Shown in pieces: positions 43,463 to 54,432 of a stretch of 64,000 nt of DNA. The stretch spans positions 806,001 through 870,000 of the forward strand of contig NZ_JAODBT010000001.1 in the NCBI RefSeq assembly GCF_027497995.1. The letters run 5' to 3'. The stretch's first letter is position 1. Every line of letters starts with the position of its first letter. This DNA is from Stenotrophomonas sp. Iso1 (GTDB lineage Bacteria > Pseudomonadota > Gammaproteobacteria > Xanthomonadales > Xanthomonadaceae). The notes under the pieces were generated by a model. That model was not told the DNA's origin. It did not search any database and saw only the letters and a list, made by a program, of their open reading frames with translations. Position numbers and translations under genes: made by a program.

Positions 43463-45176
43463 CACCGATCGATGTCGGGCGGCCGCCGCTGAAGGTGGAC
43501 CATGCCGGCGTGCGCAGCACATTGCCAAAGCCGTCCAGGTGCAGCGAGCCGGTCGCGCCGAGCAGGCCGCCGCTGGTGCTGTTGGCCATCTTTTCCAGAT
43601 AGGCGGTGATCTTCCACGCATCGAAACCGAAGGCAAACAGCCGTGCGGCGCCGCCGCGTGCGGTAGCCAACGTACCGGCAACGCTGCTGGCGGCAGGCAG
43701 GCCGGCAACGTCCCGCGTGGTCCAGGCTTCGCTCGGATAAACAATGCCGTCCAGCGCGGTGTCTTCTTCGGCCTTGCCGGTGTTGTTGGTCAGCTGCGAG
43801 GTGCCCACGCGGCTCACTGCCGACAGACCGGCCAGTGCCAGCTGCGGTGCCAGTGCACGCGCTTGGTTGCCCTTGACCGCCAGAAACACCGCATCGGCGC
43901 CGTTGACCTGACGGAGCTGTGCACCAATGTCGCCCGGTGCATCGCCGACGTTGATGCTGGCGGCGACCTTGCCGCCGCGCTCGGCGAAGCGCTCCTTGAA
44001 GGCGTTGCTGGCGCGGCGGCCAGCGTCGTCGTTGCTGGCGATCACCAATACGTTGCCGCGTTCGCGGCTCAACAGGTATTCGGCGGCCATGATGCCGTCG
44101 TCTTCCGGCGCCAGCGAGAAGGCGGCACTGCCGGCAGGAGGGGTGTCCTTGCCACGGTTCAGTGCCAGCAGCGGCACCTGCAGCTCGCGGTGGAACAGCG
44201 CATCCACCTCCTCACGGCCCAGCGGCCCGACAACAAAGTCCACGCCCGAGGCGACAGCCCTGTCGTATGCAGCATTGGCGCCCGCGGCGGTGCCGTGGGT
44301 GTCGATGAAGTCGACCTGCGGACGGCGACGGTTTTCGGCGTAGTAGCCAGCCAGCAGGCCATCACGGACCGACGCGGCAGCGGTGGCCATGTTGCCGCTG
44401 AGCGGCAGCAGTACGGCCATCTTTGCCGGCGGGCGGTAGCCGTCGGCCTCGGCCGGTGGACGCTTGCCGGTGTCCAGCTGCCAGGCGGCATCGCGGTCAA
44501 ACGGGCGTGGCAACGGCAGGCCGCGTGCAATCAGGGCGCGGCCGGCATGGTTGTACAGCGGGTCGCCGGCCGGCAGTGCCGCGGTGCGGCTGCTGAGCGT
44601 GGCATCGTCCATACCAGCCAGCAGGCGGGTGATGGCGCGCTGGTTATCGCTGCGCGCGGTGCCGTTGAGCAGGGCACCGGCGCGGGCGCGTTCGGCTGCA
44701 GCATTGAATGCGTTGCCGGAGGTTTCAAGCGCCTGTGCGCGTGCCAGATACCAGCGCGCCTGCAATAGCGCGGGCAGCTGGTCAGCGGCACCGCTCAGCG
44801 CCTGCAGGGCCACGGCCGGCTGTTTTTCATCCAGGGCCAGCTCGGCCAACATCAGGTTGTAACGCTGCTGCGTGGCGCCGCTGAGTTGGCGCGACTGCAC
44901 CTGCGGGATCAGCATGCGGGCACGCGCGTTGTCGCCGGCTTCGTGCCAGGCGAAGGCCGCATCGGCCAGCAACAGCGATTTGGCTGCACCACGCGCCAGT
45001 GCGGCTTGGGCTTCCAACTGCTGGGCTGCTTCGCGCGGCTTGCCTTGTTCGAGCAGGGCAATCGCAGCCAGCTGGGCGGGCGAGCTGGTGGGTGCGACGC
45101 TGGTGGTGGCACAGCCCACGAACAGCAGCATCGACAACGACAGGGCGGAAATCCGGGCGGCGACAGACTTGTTCAT
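43452..45176 (-). CDS. lpoA: Penicillin-binding protein activator LpoA (LppC family lipoprotein)
   Basis: This 574-residue outer-membrane lipoprotein has a lipobox ending VGC (Cys22). The N-terminal half (25-235) is a TPR-like helical repeat region rich in Ala and Leu. The C-terminal half has a periplasmic-binding-protein fold: [37 protein letters not shown] and [13 protein letters not shown]. LpoA activates the peptidoglycan synthase PBP1a in E. coli. It lies divergently from rsmI, the conserved lpoA-rsmI arrangement. Confidence 0.92.
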   Translation of the reverse strand: MNKSVAARISALSLSMLLFVGCATTSVAPTSSPAQLAAIALLEQGKPREAAQQLEAQAALARGAAKSLLLADAAFAWHEAGDNARARMLIPQVQSRQLSGATQQRYNLMLAELALDEKQPAVALQALSGAADQLPALLQARWYLARAQALETSGNAFNAAAERARAGALLNGTARSDNQRAITRLLAGMDDATLSSRTAALPAGDPLYNHAGRALIARGLPLPRPFDRDAAWQLDTGKRPPAEADGYRPPAKMAVLLPLSGNMATAAASVRDGLLAGYYAENRRRPQVDFIDTHGTAAGANAAYDRAVASGVDFVVGPLGREEVDALFHRELQVPLLALNRGKDTPPAGSAAFSLAPEDDGIMAAEYLLSRERGNVLVIASNDDAGRRASNAFKERFAERGGKVAASINVGDAPGDIGAQLRQVNGADAVFLAVKGNQARALAPQLALAGLSAVSRVGTSQLTNNTGKAEEDTALDGIVYPSEAWTTRDVAGLPAASSVAGTLATARGGAARLFAFGFDAWKITAYLEKMANSTSGGLLGATGSLHLDGFGNVLRTPAWSTFSGGRPTSIGDGR

Positions 45177-45254
45177 TTGATATCCGTTCGACAGGGCGCG
45201 GCAGTGCCGGGCGGGGGAAACGGTACGATTCTACCCTTGCCCATGGAAAAGCCG

Positions 45255-46082
45255 ATGATGAGTACCGCTACCGCCACCTTGTATGTTGTTGCCACGCCCA
45301 TCGGCAACCTTGCCGATCTGAGCCCGCGTGCGCAGGAGGTGCTGCGGTCGGTGGCGGCGATCTGTGCCGAAGACACGCGCCATACCGGCCAGCTGTTGTC
45401 GCATTTCGGCATCAGCAAGCCATTGGTAGCGCTACACGATCACAACGAGGAAGCCATGGCGCAGCGCGTGGTTTCGCGCCTGTTGGCCGGCGAATCGCTG
45501 GCAGTGGTAAGCGATGCGGGCACCCCCTTGGTCAGCGACCCCGGTTTCCGCGTGGTGCGTGCCGCGCGCGCGGCGGGCGTCAAGGTCAGCCCGATCCCGG
45601 GTGCTTGCGCAGCCATTGCTGCGTTGAGCGTGGCCGGGCTGCCGAGCGACCGTTTCGTCTTTGAAGGTTTCCTGCCGGCCAAGTCCTCGGCACGGCGCGA
45701 GCGCCTGCAGCGGTTGGCGAGTGAAACCGGCACGTTGGTGTTCTACGAATCCTCGCACCGCATCGCCGAATCGCTGGCCGACATGGGCGGCGCATTCGGC
45801 AACGAACGCCCGGCGGTGATTGCACGCGAGCTGACAAAGTTGTTCGAGACCGTGCTCGATGGGACGCTGGAACAGCTGTTGGCTCGGGTACTGGCCGACG
45901 ACAACCAGCGCAAGGGTGAATTCGTGGTGATGGTGCAGGGCGCCAGTGACGATGAGGAAGCAAAGATCGCCGAAGGCCGCCGTCTGTACACCAAGCTCAA
46001 CGAGCACCTGCCGCCATCCACCGCCGCCAAACTCGCGGCCGAGCTGAGCGGCGCGCCGCGCAAGGCGTTGTACGGGCAGTAA
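45255..46082 (+). CDS. rsmI: 16S rRNA (cytidine-1402-2'-O)-methyltransferase RsmI
   Basis: This 275-residue methyltransferase modifies C1402 in the ribosomal decoding centre. It has the tetrapyrrole-methylase fold with ATPIGNLADLSPRAQEVL, CAEDTRHTGQLLSHFGI, SDAGTPLVSDPG and FYESSHRI. The ATG at 45255 has GGAAAA upstream; 45258 and 45243 are alternatives. It is divergent from lpoA and followed by a terminator before rnpB. Confidence 0.96.
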   Translation: MMSTATATLYVVATPIGNLADLSPRAQEVLRSVAAICAEDTRHTGQLLSHFGISKPLVALHDHNEEAMAQRVVSRLLAGESLAVVSDAGTPLVSDPGFRVVRAARAAGVKVSPIPGACAAIAALSVAGLPSDRFVFEGFLPAKSSARRERLQRLASETGTLVFYESSHRIAESLADMGGAFGNERPAVIARELTKLFETVLDGTLEQLLARVLADDNQRKGEFVVMVQGASDDEEAKIAEGRRLYTKLNEHLPPSTAAKLAAELSGAPRKALYGQ

Positions 46083-46192
46083 TGCGCGCGAGCGTCTTGG
46101 TCCGGTGGTGCCGCGCGTCGTCGCTGCGCTGCGTTGGGAGCGGGTGTTTGAACTGATGAACTGAACGGTGGCATGCAGTGGCGGCATTGCTG

Positions 46193-46212
46193 AGGGGGGT
46201 AAGCCCCCTTTC
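46193..46212 (+). terminator. Rho-independent terminator before rnpB
   Basis: AGGGGG and CCCCCT form a 6-base stem with a six-base loop, followed by a short T stretch, 110 bases after rsmI. Confidence 0.55.
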
Positions 46213-46249
46213 TGCTCCCTATTTCCCGCTCTATTTGCGACAATGCGCG

Positions 46250-46606
46250 CGGCGGAGTCGGCCAGGCAGTCGCGTCATTCCTTCGGGAATGCCGAGGAAA
46301 GTCCGGGCTCCACAGGGCAAGGTGCCAGGTAACGCCTGGGCGGCGCAAGCCGACGGAAAGTGCAACAGAAAGATACCGCCTAAGTCTCCTTCGGGAGACC
46401 GGTAAGGGTGAAATGGTGCGGTAAGAGCGCACCGCGAGTCTGGCAACAGACCGGTACGGCAAACCCCACCTGGAGCAAGACCAAATAGGGACCTAATGAC
46501 GTGGCCCGCGTCGGGTCCGGGTAGGTTGCTTGAGCGTCACGGTGACGTGGCGCCTAGAGGAATGACTGCTCACGACAGAACCCGGCTTATCGGCCGGCTC
46601 CGCCAC
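46250..46606 (+). ncRNA. rnpB: RNase P catalytic RNA (M1, type A)
   Basis: The full set of bacterial type A RNase P signatures is present: GAGGAAAGTCCGGGCTCC, GGTAACGCCTGG, AGGGTGAAATGGTGCGGTAA, GAGCGCACCGC, CCAAATAGGGACC and ACAGAACCCGGCTTATCGG. The 5' GGCGGAGTCGGCC and 3' GGCCGGCTCCGCC ends pair as helix P1 and set the borders (46252 and 46604). It processes the 5' ends of tRNA precursors. The ends may be off by a few bases. Confidence 0.97.
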
Positions 46607-46607
46607 T

Positions 46608-46630
46608 TTCCTCGCCTGCCAGGCGAGGAA
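46608..46630. terminator. Hairpin directly after rnpB
   Basis: TTCCTCGCCT-GCC-AGGCGAGGAA is a perfect 10-base stem starting four bases after the P1 helix. No T-run follows, so it may terminate or mark 3' processing of the RNA. Confidence 0.45.
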
Positions 46631-46897
46631 GCCCCAAGGTTCCGCAGCGCGAAATCTTGGGCGTTCAGGCTTTACGCCTGTAAATCTCCCTTGCTGTCGA
46701 TGCCACTCCTTTAATAGAGCAGCGGAGCTTTGCTCCATCAGGCCTACGTTGGCTTGCTTCGCATTGTTTCCGAGCAACTGGAGCCGCTTGGCTTTCAGCT
46801 CATCTCCTGCAAAGGGAGGGGCGGGAGAGGACGGCTTTTGCTTCCCGTTGGGAATTCGCCCAGCCCCGCAATCGAAAGCTGGTGCGTGCGGCCTTTC

Positions 46898-47668
46898 TCA
46901 CTCCCCGTCGCGGGGAATGTCCACTCGGGTTTCGCCCTGGAAGACTCCTTCCGGGCCAAAGCGTCGTTCGTGGATGAAGCCGCGCCCGGCATGATCAATC
47001 AGGATCACTGTGCTGGCACGGGTGCCATAGTCGGTGCCACGGATGAATGCACTGGACAGTCGCCGCTCCAGTTCCATGGGGACGCCGGTATGTGGAAGCG
47101 TCGTATCGGCGGGGCGGGTTTCGTCCGCCAGCGCCTGCCAGATCGGATCAAGCACGTCTGCGCCCTGCGCCAGCCACGTTTCCATTGCTCGCATCAGTCG
47201 CAAGGTCTTGGGCCATGGTGCGTCCAGGCTTCCATTGGACATGCCGTGAACACCGGGCGGCAGGTTCTGCCAGCCGGCCGGGTGGTTGCCGAGGTAGGTG
47301 CAGTTCTCCGCGTCGGCAACAAGCAGATTGAAGGGGGCGAATTCGCCGGCGCGATCAGCCAGTGCGCGGGTATAGCGGGTGGCATCCTGTGCGCCGCTCA
47401 GGTAGCCGGTAATCAGCTCGCCCCGCGAGGGTCCGCCCGTCGGCGCGGTCGGGTCGCGCACATTCGTGATCACGGCAGCATGACCAAGGGCATTTACCCC
47501 CATCCAGCTGCCGCCCGAACGCAGGTCGCGTCCGGCAATCACGTCTTCATGTGGATTGGGCCAGCGCTGCAACGACGCGGTGGGGCGCGCGTGGAACTCA
47601 TCACGATTGCCCGCCATGGCGAGGCGCCAACGGGGATGACAGTTCCAGGCAAGGGTGACGAGGCACAT
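46898..47668 (-). CDS. NRDE/TANGO2-family protein
   Basis: This 256-residue protein starts MCLVTLAWNCHP and contains the family-naming NRDEF motif (AGNRDEFHARPT), GRDLRSGGSWMGVNALGHAAVITN, LSGAQDATRYTRALADRAGEF and FNLLVAD. It resembles eukaryotic TANGO2; an N-terminal-Cys (NTN-hydrolase-like) architecture is plausible from Cys2. The physiological role in bacteria is unclear (haem handling has been proposed for TANGO2 relatives). It lies divergently from mraZ, separated by 328 bases. Start chosen at the ATG that exposes MC. Confidence 0.85.
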   Translation of the reverse strand: MCLVTLAWNCHPRWRLAMAGNRDEFHARPTASLQRWPNPHEDVIAGRDLRSGGSWMGVNALGHAAVITNVRDPTAPTGGPSRGELITGYLSGAQDATRYTRALADRAGEFAPFNLLVADAENCTYLGNHPAGWQNLPPGVHGMSNGSLDAPWPKTLRLMRAMETWLAQGADVLDPIWQALADETRPADTTLPHTGVPMELERRLSSAFIRGTDYGTRASTVILIDHAGRGFIHERRFGPEGVFQGETRVDIPRDGE

Positions 47669-47775
47669 TGGCGAAGTGTGCCGGCTTGCGCAGTTTCCGG
47701 CCATCCCAGTCTGAATGGTGACGTAGTTGCGGTCCTGTTTTCACGCGGTCTCTACAGTGCTGAATTTCTTGGAAA

Positions 47776-47790
47776 TCTCAAAATTTGAGA
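47776..47790. promoter_or_regulatory. Perfect 15-bp palindrome (possible operator)
   Basis: TCTCAAA-A-TTTGAGA has seven-base arms and one central base. It lies about 110 bases upstream of the dcw promoter, on the side of the NRDE gene. The binding protein is unknown. Confidence 0.35.
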
Positions 47791-47803
47791 CGAAACAGCA
47801 ACT

Positions 47804-47812
47804 TGTGGATAA
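47804..47812 (-). promoter_or_regulatory. DnaA box
   Basis: The plus strand reads TGTGGATAA, the exact complement of the high-affinity DnaA box TTATCCACA. A single site occurs here, about 70 bases upstream of the -35 box. Confidence 0.5.
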
Positions 47813-47882
47813 GCCTTGAACAAGTCTCTAAACATTGCTGCAAACCCTTGATGCAAATAGTGATTTTGCGAGCTGAAAGTTG

Positions 47883-47910
47883 TTGACAACCTTTTTGCCA
47901 CTGCTAAGGT
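47883..47910 (+). promoter_or_regulatory. Promoter of the dcw cluster (Pmra)
   Basis: A consensus -35 TTGACA (47883-47888) is followed 16 bases later by TAAGGT (47905-47910). The -10 is weak. It overlaps the first MraZ repeat, which agrees with MraZ repression. Confidence 0.5.
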
Positions 47911-47958
47911 GGGCATCAGAGGGAAAACCGGGTTTTTTGTGGTTTTTCGTGGTTCAAT
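47909..47958 (+). promoter_or_regulatory. MraZ-box repeat array
   Basis: Five units at exact 10-base spacing each start with a G-rich block: GTGGG, GAGGG, CGGG, GTGG, GTGG. E. coli MraZ binds direct TGGGN repeats separated by 5 bases, i.e. the same 10-base period. The array covers the start of transcription, so it should mediate autorepression. Confidence 0.65.
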
Positions 47959-47996
47959 AACTTTCCATACGCAATCAGACAAACGGGTGCATACGG

Positions 47997-48443
47997 GTGT
48001 TTCAGGGCGAGACGGCCATCACGGTTGACGACAAGGGACGCATGGCGGTGCCCACCGCTTATCGCGACCTCGTTGCGCGTGCCAGCGGCAATCGTCTTGT
48101 GCTGACCTACAACCCGTTCGAAGCCGGTTGCCTGTGGTTGTACTCAGAGCAGGAGTGGGAGCGGGTGCGGGACGATGTAATGGCAAAGCCCAATACCCAG
48201 CGCGTAGTGCGCACCCTTCAGCAGAAGCTTGTCGGTTCCGCCGCCCACCTGGAGTTGGATGGAAACGGCCGTATCAGCCTGCCTTCCAGTCACCGCAGTG
48301 CGGTGGGTATCGAGAAGAAAGCAGTGCTGATGGGCATGGGTGACAAATTCGAATTGTGGAGCGAGCAAGCGCATCGCGCACTGATCCAGCAGACATTGTC
48401 TGACGCGGATCTGGGCGATGGGCTTCTCGACTTGAAGTTGTGA
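47997..48443 (+). CDS. mraZ: Transcriptional regulator MraZ
   Basis: This 148-residue AbrB-fold DNA-binding protein has two SpoVT-AbrB-like repeats: [23 protein letters not shown] and [14 protein letters not shown], with the DxKGR/DxxGR motifs. It represses the division operon through the repeat array located just upstream. It starts with GTG and overlaps rsmH by 4 bases. Confidence 0.96.
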   Translation: MFQGETAITVDDKGRMAVPTAYRDLVARASGNRLVLTYNPFEAGCLWLYSEQEWERVRDDVMAKPNTQRVVRTLQQKLVGSAAHLELDGNGRISLPSSHRSAVGIEKKAVLMGMGDKFELWSEQAHRALIQQTLSDADLGDGLLDLKL

Positions 48444-49435
48444 GCCGGGGTGCCCGGGTGCGCGGTCAAGCGCAAGCCGGTCACCCTCCGGTGTCACAGC
48501 CGCCGGCGGGCCACCTGCCGGTGCTGTACACCCAGGTCCTTGCGGGCCTGAGGGTGATCGAAAACGGTGTCTATCTGGATGGCACGTTCGGCCGTGGCGG
48601 TCATGCTGGTGGCGTGCTGCGCCAACTCGGCGCCGACGGCCGTCTGCTGGTCATGGACAAGGACCCTGAAGCCATCGCCGTGGCCGAGCGCGACTTCGCG
48701 CCCGATGGCCGTGTGGCGATCTGTCGCGGCAGCTTTGCCGACCTGTTGAACTGGGACGAAACCGCCGCCGGTCTGGATGGCGTGTTGTTCGACCTGGGCG
48801 TGTCTTCGCCGCAGCTGGACGTGGCCGAACGTGGTTTCAGTTTCGGCAAGGATGGCCCGCTGGACATGCGCATGGACCCGGATTCGGGCGAGAGCGCTGC
48901 ACAGTGGCTCAACCGTGCCGAAGACCGCGAAATCGCCGACGTGCTGTGGGCCTATGGCGACGAACGCCAGAGCCGCCGCATCGCACGCGCCATCGTTGCC
49001 CGTCGCGCGACCCAGCCGTTTACGCGTACTGCCGAACTGGCGGAGCTGATTGCTTCGGTGATGCCGCGTGGCAAGGACAAGATTCATCCGGCCACGCGCA
49101 GCTTCCAGGCCATCCGCATCCATATCAATCGTGAGCTGGCCGACCTTGAGGCCGGGCTGGACGCAGCGATGGCGAGGCTCAAGCCCGGTGGTCGTCTGGC
49201 CGTGATCAGCTTCCACTCGCTGGAAGACCGCATCGTCAAGCAATTCATGAACCGGCACGCCAAGGCGCCGCCGGCCAACCGTCGTTTTCCAGAAGCGACG
49301 GTCTTCGTGCCGACGTTGGATCTTATTGGCGGTGCGATCAAGGCCGAAGACGACGAATTGGCAGTGAACCCGCGTTCGCGCAGCGCCGTGTTGCGGGTTG
49401 CCGAGAAGCGGGCCTCCAAAGAGGGTGCGCAATGA
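48440..49435 (+). CDS. rsmH: 16S rRNA (cytosine-1402-N4)-methyltransferase RsmH (MraW)
   Basis: This 331-residue SAM methyltransferase acts on C1402, the base also modified by RsmI. It contains [27 protein letters not shown] (SAM loop), [16 protein letters not shown] and the C-terminal [13 protein letters not shown]. The GTG start overlaps the mraZ stop. An N-terminal extension of about 22 residues rich in Gln/Gly/Pro precedes the conserved part, so the true start might be a little downstream. Confidence 0.96.
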   Translation: MSRGARVRGQAQAGHPPVSQPPAGHLPVLYTQVLAGLRVIENGVYLDGTFGRGGHAGGVLRQLGADGRLLVMDKDPEAIAVAERDFAPDGRVAICRGSFADLLNWDETAAGLDGVLFDLGVSSPQLDVAERGFSFGKDGPLDMRMDPDSGESAAQWLNRAEDREIADVLWAYGDERQSRRIARAIVARRATQPFTRTAELAELIASVMPRGKDKIHPATRSFQAIRIHINRELADLEAGLDAAMARLKPGGRLAVISFHSLEDRIVKQFMNRHAKAPPANRRFPEATVFVPTLDLIGGAIKAEDDELAVNPRSRSAVLRVAEKRASKEGAQ

Positions 49436-49695
49436 GCCGCCTGCTGCTGATCGTGCTGCTGGCCTGCACCATCGCTTCGGCGATCGGTGTGGTGTTCATG
49501 CGCCATCGTCATCGGCAGCTGTTTGTCGAGTTGTCCAAGCTTGAGCATGCGCGCGACGAACTCAACATCGAATTCGGCCGGCTGCAGCTGGAGCAGGCGA
49601 CGCTGGCGCAAGCCACGCGCGTTGATCAGGAAGCGCGCGGCCGACTGGGCATGAAATTCCCGGAAGCCGCCGACATTGTGGTGATCCGACCGTGA
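49432..49695 (+). CDS. ftsL: Cell division protein FtsL
   Basis: This 87-residue bitopic protein has one membrane helix (residues 3-22) and a periplasmic heptad-repeat coiled coil (about 27-75). It works with FtsB and FtsQ to recruit and activate FtsWI at the septum. The position between rsmH and ftsI, size and topology define it. ATGA overlap with rsmH and a 4-base overlap with ftsI. Confidence 0.93.
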   Translation: MSRLLLIVLLACTIASAIGVVFMRHRHRQLFVELSKLEHARDELNIEFGRLQLEQATLAQATRVDQEARGRLGMKFPEAADIVVIRP

Positions 49696-51554
49696 GCAAA
49701 TCCGGCCGCAATCGCACCCGCAGCCAGTTCGACCTGGGCAACCGCCTGATGATGGTCGGCATTGGTTTGGGTCTGTGTGCGGTGACGCTGGTCGGCCGGG
49801 CAGCGTATGTGCAGTTGATCGATAGCGATTTCTACCAGCGCCAGGGTGAAGCACGTTACCTGCGTGAAGTACCGATCCCGACCTCGCGCGGCATGATTAC
49901 CGACCGCAACGGCGAGCCGGTGGCAGTGTCCACGCCGGTGGCATCGATCTGGGCCAATCCGCAGGAGCTGCTGCAGGCGCCGGACCGCATCCCAGAGCTT
50001 GCGCAGGTATTGGGGCTGCCGGTGGACGAGCTGACCACCAAGCTCACGCAGAAGGCCGACAAGGAGTTCATGTACCTGCGTCGCCGCATGAATCCGGATG
50101 TGGCCGAACAGATCGTGGAGCTGAAGATTCCGGGCGTGTTTTCGCAGCGCGAATTCCGTCGTTTCTACCCGCAGGGTGAGGCGATGGCGCACGTGTTGGG
50201 CTTCACCAACATCGACGACCGTGGTCAGGAAGGGCTGGAGCTGGCCTTCGACGAATGGCTGCGCGGCAAAGCTGGTGCCAAGAAAGTCATCCGCGACCGT
50301 AAGGGCGCGATTGTTGAAAACATCGATCAGGTGCGTCCTGCCGAGCCGGGCAAGGATTTGACCCTGAGCATTGATCGCCGCATCCAGTTTCTGGCCATGC
50401 GCGAGCTGCGCAATGCGGTCACTGCGAACAAGGCCGCCGGTGGTTCCATCGTGGTCATGGACGTGGCGACGGGTGAGGTGCTGGCCATGGCCAATCTGCC
50501 GACCTACAACCCGAACGCGGTCAGTGGCGCCACACCGGACACGCGCCGCAACCGCGCGGTGACCGATCTGGTCGAGCCGGGTTCGACGATGAAACCGCTG
50601 ACCATCGCCACTGCACTGCAGAACCATGTGGTCACCCCGGACACGGTCATCGACACCAATCCGGGCTACATGTCGCTGGGCCGCTACACCATTCGCGACG
50701 TGCCGCGTAACAACGGCGTGCTCAACGTTACCGGCGTGATCACCCGCAGCTCGAATATCGGCGCGGCCAAGATTGTGGCGCGCATTCCGGACCAGACCTT
50801 CTATGACACCGTGCGTGCCTTCGGGTATGGCGTGGCGCCGGACAGCGGTTTTCCGGGTGAATCGTCGGGCGTCGTGCCGCGGCCGGGCAGCCCTACCTGG
50901 TACGGCACCACCAAAACTACGATGTCCTATGGCTACGGCCTGTCGGTGACGCCGCTGCAGATCGCGCAGGCGTACTCGGCCTTGGCCAACGGTGGCACCG
51001 TGATCCAGCCGACCTTCATCAAGGGCCAGCGCAACGAAGCGCGCCAGGTGTTGGACCCGGAAGTGGCCCAGGAAGTGGTGCGAATGATGGAAACCGTGGT
51101 CACCAATGGCGGCGCCAAGCAGGCGGCGATTCTGGGTTACCACGTTGCCGGCAAGACCGGCACCGCACGCAAGAACGGCCCCAACGGCTACGAACGCGGC
51201 CACTACAACCTGTTGTTTGCCGGCATCGTCCCGGCCACTGCACCGCGTTTTGCTGCAGTGGTGGTGGTCAACGATCCGCAGGGTTCGCTGCAGTACGGCG
51301 GTCTGGTTTCCGCCCCGGTTTTCCACCATGTGATGGAAGGCACCCTGCGCTTGATGGACGTGCCGCCGGATGACATCCAGTCATGGCTGGCCGCGCAGGC
51401 TGCCGGCAAAGTGGGGGGTAAGCCGGGCAGCAGTCGCGCACCACTGCCGATCCCGCAGGAAGCGGTCGATACCCCCGACGCGACGGCCGAATTCGATGCC
51501 GCGCTGCCTACTGCCAGTGCTCCGGTACCTGCCACCACGGAGGTGCGCCAGTGA
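49692..51554 (+). CDS. ftsI: Septal peptidoglycan transpeptidase FtsI (PBP3)
   Basis: This 620-residue class B penicillin-binding protein crosslinks septal peptidoglycan. It has a short cytoplasmic tail, one membrane helix (about 20-40), a pedestal domain and a transpeptidase domain with Ser298 in STMK, SSN at 353-355 and KTG at 488-490. The C-terminal tail of about 50 residues beyond the usual end is rich in Pro/Ala. GTGA overlap with ftsL and with murE. Confidence 0.97.
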   Translation: MSKSGRNRTRSQFDLGNRLMMVGIGLGLCAVTLVGRAAYVQLIDSDFYQRQGEARYLREVPIPTSRGMITDRNGEPVAVSTPVASIWANPQELLQAPDRIPELAQVLGLPVDELTTKLTQKADKEFMYLRRRMNPDVAEQIVELKIPGVFSQREFRRFYPQGEAMAHVLGFTNIDDRGQEGLELAFDEWLRGKAGAKKVIRDRKGAIVENIDQVRPAEPGKDLTLSIDRRIQFLAMRELRNAVTANKAAGGSIVVMDVATGEVLAMANLPTYNPNAVSGATPDTRRNRAVTDLVEPGSTMKPLTIATALQNHVVTPDTVIDTNPGYMSLGRYTIRDVPRNNGVLNVTGVITRSSNIGAAKIVARIPDQTFYDTVRAFGYGVAPDSGFPGESSGVVPRPGSPTWYGTTKTTMSYGYGLSVTPLQIAQAYSALANGGTVIQPTFIKGQRNEARQVLDPEVAQEVVRMMETVVTNGGAKQAAILGYHVAGKTGTARKNGPNGYERGHYNLLFAGIVPATAPRFAAVVVVNDPQGSLQYGGLVSAPVFHHVMEGTLRLMDVPPDDIQSWLAAQAAGKVGGKPGSSRAPLPIPQEAVDTPDATAEFDAALPTASAPVPATTEVRQ

Positions 51555-53041
51555 GCCGCACGATGCTGCTGTCCAACCTGCTGCCTGAGTTGACTCTGGC
51601 GCACGATCCGCAGATCAGCGGCTTGGTGCTGGATTCGCGTTTTGTCCGTCCGGGCGATGCCTTTGTCGCGATTGCCGGTTTCGGTGCGCACGGGCTGGGC
51701 TTTGTCGAACAGGCCAAGGCAGCCGGTGCGGTGGCGGTGTTGTTTGATCCGCCTGCGCCGGCTGAACTGCCTGCTCCGGCGGATGCCATTGCGGTGCCCG
51801 GCCTGCGTTCGCGCATGGGCGTGATGGCGGACCAGTTCCACGGCCATCCGTCGCGTGCGATGACCATGGTCGGTGTCACCGGCACCAACGGTAAAACGTC
51901 GACGGTGCAGTTGCTGACGCAAGCCTGGCATTTGCTGGGAATCCATTGCGGCTCGATTGGCACGCTTGGCGTTGGCCTGTACGGCAATGTGGTGCCGACC
52001 GGCTTTACGACACCGCTGGTGCTGCAGATGCATCAGGTATTGGCGCAGCTGCGTGATGATGGCGCCAAGGCTGTGGCGATGGAAGTCAGCTCGCATGCGC
52101 TGGACCAAGGCCGCGTGGATGCCGTGCAATACGACGTTGCAGTGTTCACCAACCTCACCCGCGATCATCTGGATTACCACGGCAGCATGGAGGCCTACGG
52201 TGCCGCCAAGGCCAAGCTGTTCCAGCGCCCGGGCCTGAAGGCTGCGGCGATCAATCTGGATGATGCATTCGGCCGTGAACTGATCGCCACGCTGGCGGCA
52301 GACGTGCAGGCCATTGGCTTGAGTTCGACCGGCCAGAGTGGCGCCGGCATTCGTGCTGAGAATCTGCTGTTGGACGGGCAGGGCATCGGCTTCGATCTGC
52401 TCATCGGCGATGCGCGCCATCCGCTGCGTTCACCGCTGCTGGGCCGCTTCAATGTCGACAACCTGCTGGCCGTCGCCGGTGCGCTACATGGTCTGGGCCA
52501 ATCGGCGGCGACCATTGCCCAGGTGCTGGGCCAGCTGCAGCCGATTGCCGGGCGCATGAATCGCCTTGGCGGCCATGGTGAGCCGACCGTGGTCATCGAT
52601 TACGCACATACCCCCGACGCACTGGAGCAAGCACTGCGCAGCCTGCATGGCCACCTCAATGGTCGACTGCTGTGCGTGTTCGGTTGCGGTGGCGAACGCG
52701 ACACCGGCAAACGTCCGCAGATGGCCGCCATTGCCGAAGAACTGGCCGATGTGGTGTTTGTCACTGACGACAACCCGCGCGGCGAAGAGGGCGATGTGAT
52801 CATCGCCGACATCATGGCCGGCTTTGCCGATGCCTCCCGGGTCAACGTGCAGCGTGACCGTGCCCGCGCCATTGGCGCGGCCGTTGCGCAGGCAGGCCCT
52901 GGCGACATCGTGCTGGTTGCCGGCAAGGGCCATGAGCCCTATCAGGAGATTGCAGGTATCAAACATCCTTTCGATGACACCGACGTGGCATCGCGCGCGC
53001 TGCTGGCGCGCGCCGCCACCGGTCAGGAGGTGCGGCTGTGA
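51551..53041 (+). CDS. murE: UDP-MurNAc-tripeptide synthetase MurE (meso-DAP-adding)
   Basis: This 496-residue cytoplasmic ligase adds meso-diaminopimelate to UDP-MurNAc-L-Ala-D-Glu. The ATP loop is [15 protein letters not shown]; the motif [11 protein letters not shown] marks the meso-DAP-binding type. [26 protein letters not shown] and [11 protein letters not shown] fit the Mur-ligase family. GTG start overlapping ftsI by 4 bases; murF overlaps its end. Confidence 0.97.
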   Translation: MSRTMLLSNLLPELTLAHDPQISGLVLDSRFVRPGDAFVAIAGFGAHGLGFVEQAKAAGAVAVLFDPPAPAELPAPADAIAVPGLRSRMGVMADQFHGHPSRAMTMVGVTGTNGKTSTVQLLTQAWHLLGIHCGSIGTLGVGLYGNVVPTGFTTPLVLQMHQVLAQLRDDGAKAVAMEVSSHALDQGRVDAVQYDVAVFTNLTRDHLDYHGSMEAYGAAKAKLFQRPGLKAAAINLDDAFGRELIATLAADVQAIGLSSTGQSGAGIRAENLLLDGQGIGFDLLIGDARHPLRSPLLGRFNVDNLLAVAGALHGLGQSAATIAQVLGQLQPIAGRMNRLGGHGEPTVVIDYAHTPDALEQALRSLHGHLNGRLLCVFGCGGERDTGKRPQMAAIAEELADVVFVTDDNPRGEEGDVIIADIMAGFADASRVNVQRDRARAIGAAVAQAGPGDIVLVAGKGHEPYQEIAGIKHPFDDTDVASRALLARAATGQEVRL

Positions 53042-54432
53042 AGCGCGCCCCGCTGTCGCTGATCGCCCACTGGGCCGGTGGCGAGATTCACGGTGACGAC
53101 GTGGCGGTCGACGCTGTCAGCAATGACACGCGCACGCTCAGTGCCGGCAGTCTGTATGTGGCGCTGCGTGGCGAACGTTTCGACGGCCACATGTTTGCCG
53201 CCAATGCGGTAGCCCGTGGCGCCAGCGCATTGCTGGTGGACACGCTGCAGTCGCTGGATGTGCCGCAGATACTGGTTGCCAATACCGAAATCGCACTGGC
53301 AAAGATTGCAGCAGCGATGCAGCACGACCGTGCCACCCGCGTGTTTGCCATCACCGGCAGCAATGGCAAGACCAGCGTCAAGAGCCTGTTGTTGGCGATC
53401 CTGCAACATGCCGCGCAGGTGGAAGATCGTCAGGTCTATGCCACGCCGGGCAACCGCAATAATGAGGTCGGTCTGCCGCTGGCCGTGATCGATGCGCCGG
53501 AAGACGCCGACTATGCCGTATACGAAATGGGCGCCGGCAAACCCGGTGACATTGCGTACCTGACCGACATCGCGCACCCGCACTATGCGTTGGTCAACAA
53601 CGTTGCCGCCGCGCACCTTGAGCGCATGGGCAGCCTGTTGGGTGTGGCCACCACCAAGGGCGCCATCTACGCAGCACTGCCGGAAGATGGTGTGGCGGTA
53701 ATCAATGCCGACGATGCGTTCGCGCCGTTCTTCGAACAACATTTCATTGGGACGCCGGCACGTTGCAAGGTGCTGCGCTTTGGTTTGGAGCACAGCGCTG
53801 ATGTGCGCGCTGGCAACCTCGTGCTGGGCGCCGAGGGCGCGCACTTCACCCTGATCACGCCGCACGGCCAGGCAGCGGTGGAAGTACATCTGACGGGCCG
53901 CCATAACGTGCTCAATGCATTGGCGGCGGCATCGATGGCGCTGGCTGCTGGTATCGCGCTTCCACTGATCGTGGAAGGCCTGGCGCAGGCGCGCCCGGTG
54001 GCAGGGCGTCAGGTCGCACACACGCTGATCAACGGTGCGGTGCTGATCGACGACAGCTACAACGCCAACCCTGGTTCCCTGGCCGCTGCGATAACCGCGT
54101 TGGCCACAGCCAAGGAAGAAGGCTGGCTGGTGCTGGGCGACATGCGCGAGCTGGGCGAGGGCGCGCAGGCGTTGCACGCACAGGCCGGACAGCGTGCGCG
54201 CGAAGCCGGGCTCACGCGTCTGTACACGCTGGGGCCGCTGAGCGAAGCGGCATCAACGGCGTTCGGTGAAGGTGGGCGTCACTTCGACTCCCATGCCGCA
54301 CTGGCTGCCGCCCTGGAAACCGAACTTCATGCTGGTGTGCGTTGCCTGATCAAGGGCTCGCGCGGCAGTGCCATGGACAAGATCGTGACTGCGCTGTTGG
54401 GGCGTGGCGAGGACACTATGCATGTTGCTTGA
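53038..54432 (+). CDS. murF: UDP-MurNAc-pentapeptide synthetase MurF
   Basis: This 464-residue ligase adds D-Ala-D-Ala to the tripeptide. ATP loop [18 protein letters not shown], then [13 protein letters not shown], and [16 protein letters not shown] at the C-terminal domain. GTG start overlapping murE; overlaps mraY by 11 bases. It requires D-Ala-D-Ala from a Ddl ligase not found in this window. Confidence 0.97.
   Translation: MKRAPLSLIAHWAGGEIHGDDVAVDAVSNDTRTLSAGSLYVALRGERFDGHMFAANAVARGASALLVDTLQSLDVPQILVANTEIALAKIAAAMQHDRATRVFAITGSNGKTSVKSLLLAILQHAAQVEDRQVYATPGNRNNEVGLPLAVIDAPEDADYAVYEMGAGKPGDIAYLTDIAHPHYALVNNVAAAHLERMGSLLGVATTKGAIYAALPEDGVAVINADDAFAPFFEQHFIGTPARCKVLRFGLEHSADVRAGNLVLGAEGAHFTLITPHGQAAVEVHLTGRHNVLNALAAASMALAAGIALPLIVEGLAQARPVAGRQVAHTLINGAVLIDDSYNANPGSLAAAITALATAKEEGWLVLGDMRELGEGAQALHAQAGQRAREAGLTRLYTLGPLSEAASTAFGEGGRHFDSHAALAAALETELHAGVRCLIKGSRGSAMDKIVTALLGRGEDTMHVA

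Larger units (their letters stand above)
47669..47996. other. Control region upstream of the dcw cluster
   Basis: This 328-base, A/T-rich gap separates the divergent NRDE gene and mraZ. It holds the palindrome at 47776, the DnaA box at 47804, the -35/-10 pair and the MraZ-box array. Confidence 0.7.

Noticed and set aside
46631..46897. An additional structured RNA after rnpB
   Set aside because: Several tiny hairpins occur but there is no conserved pattern or promoter.
49626..51329. A 567-codon minus-strand frame opposite ftsI
   Set aside because: ftsI has all transpeptidase motifs; the opposite frame is His/Arg/Gln-rich shadow coding.
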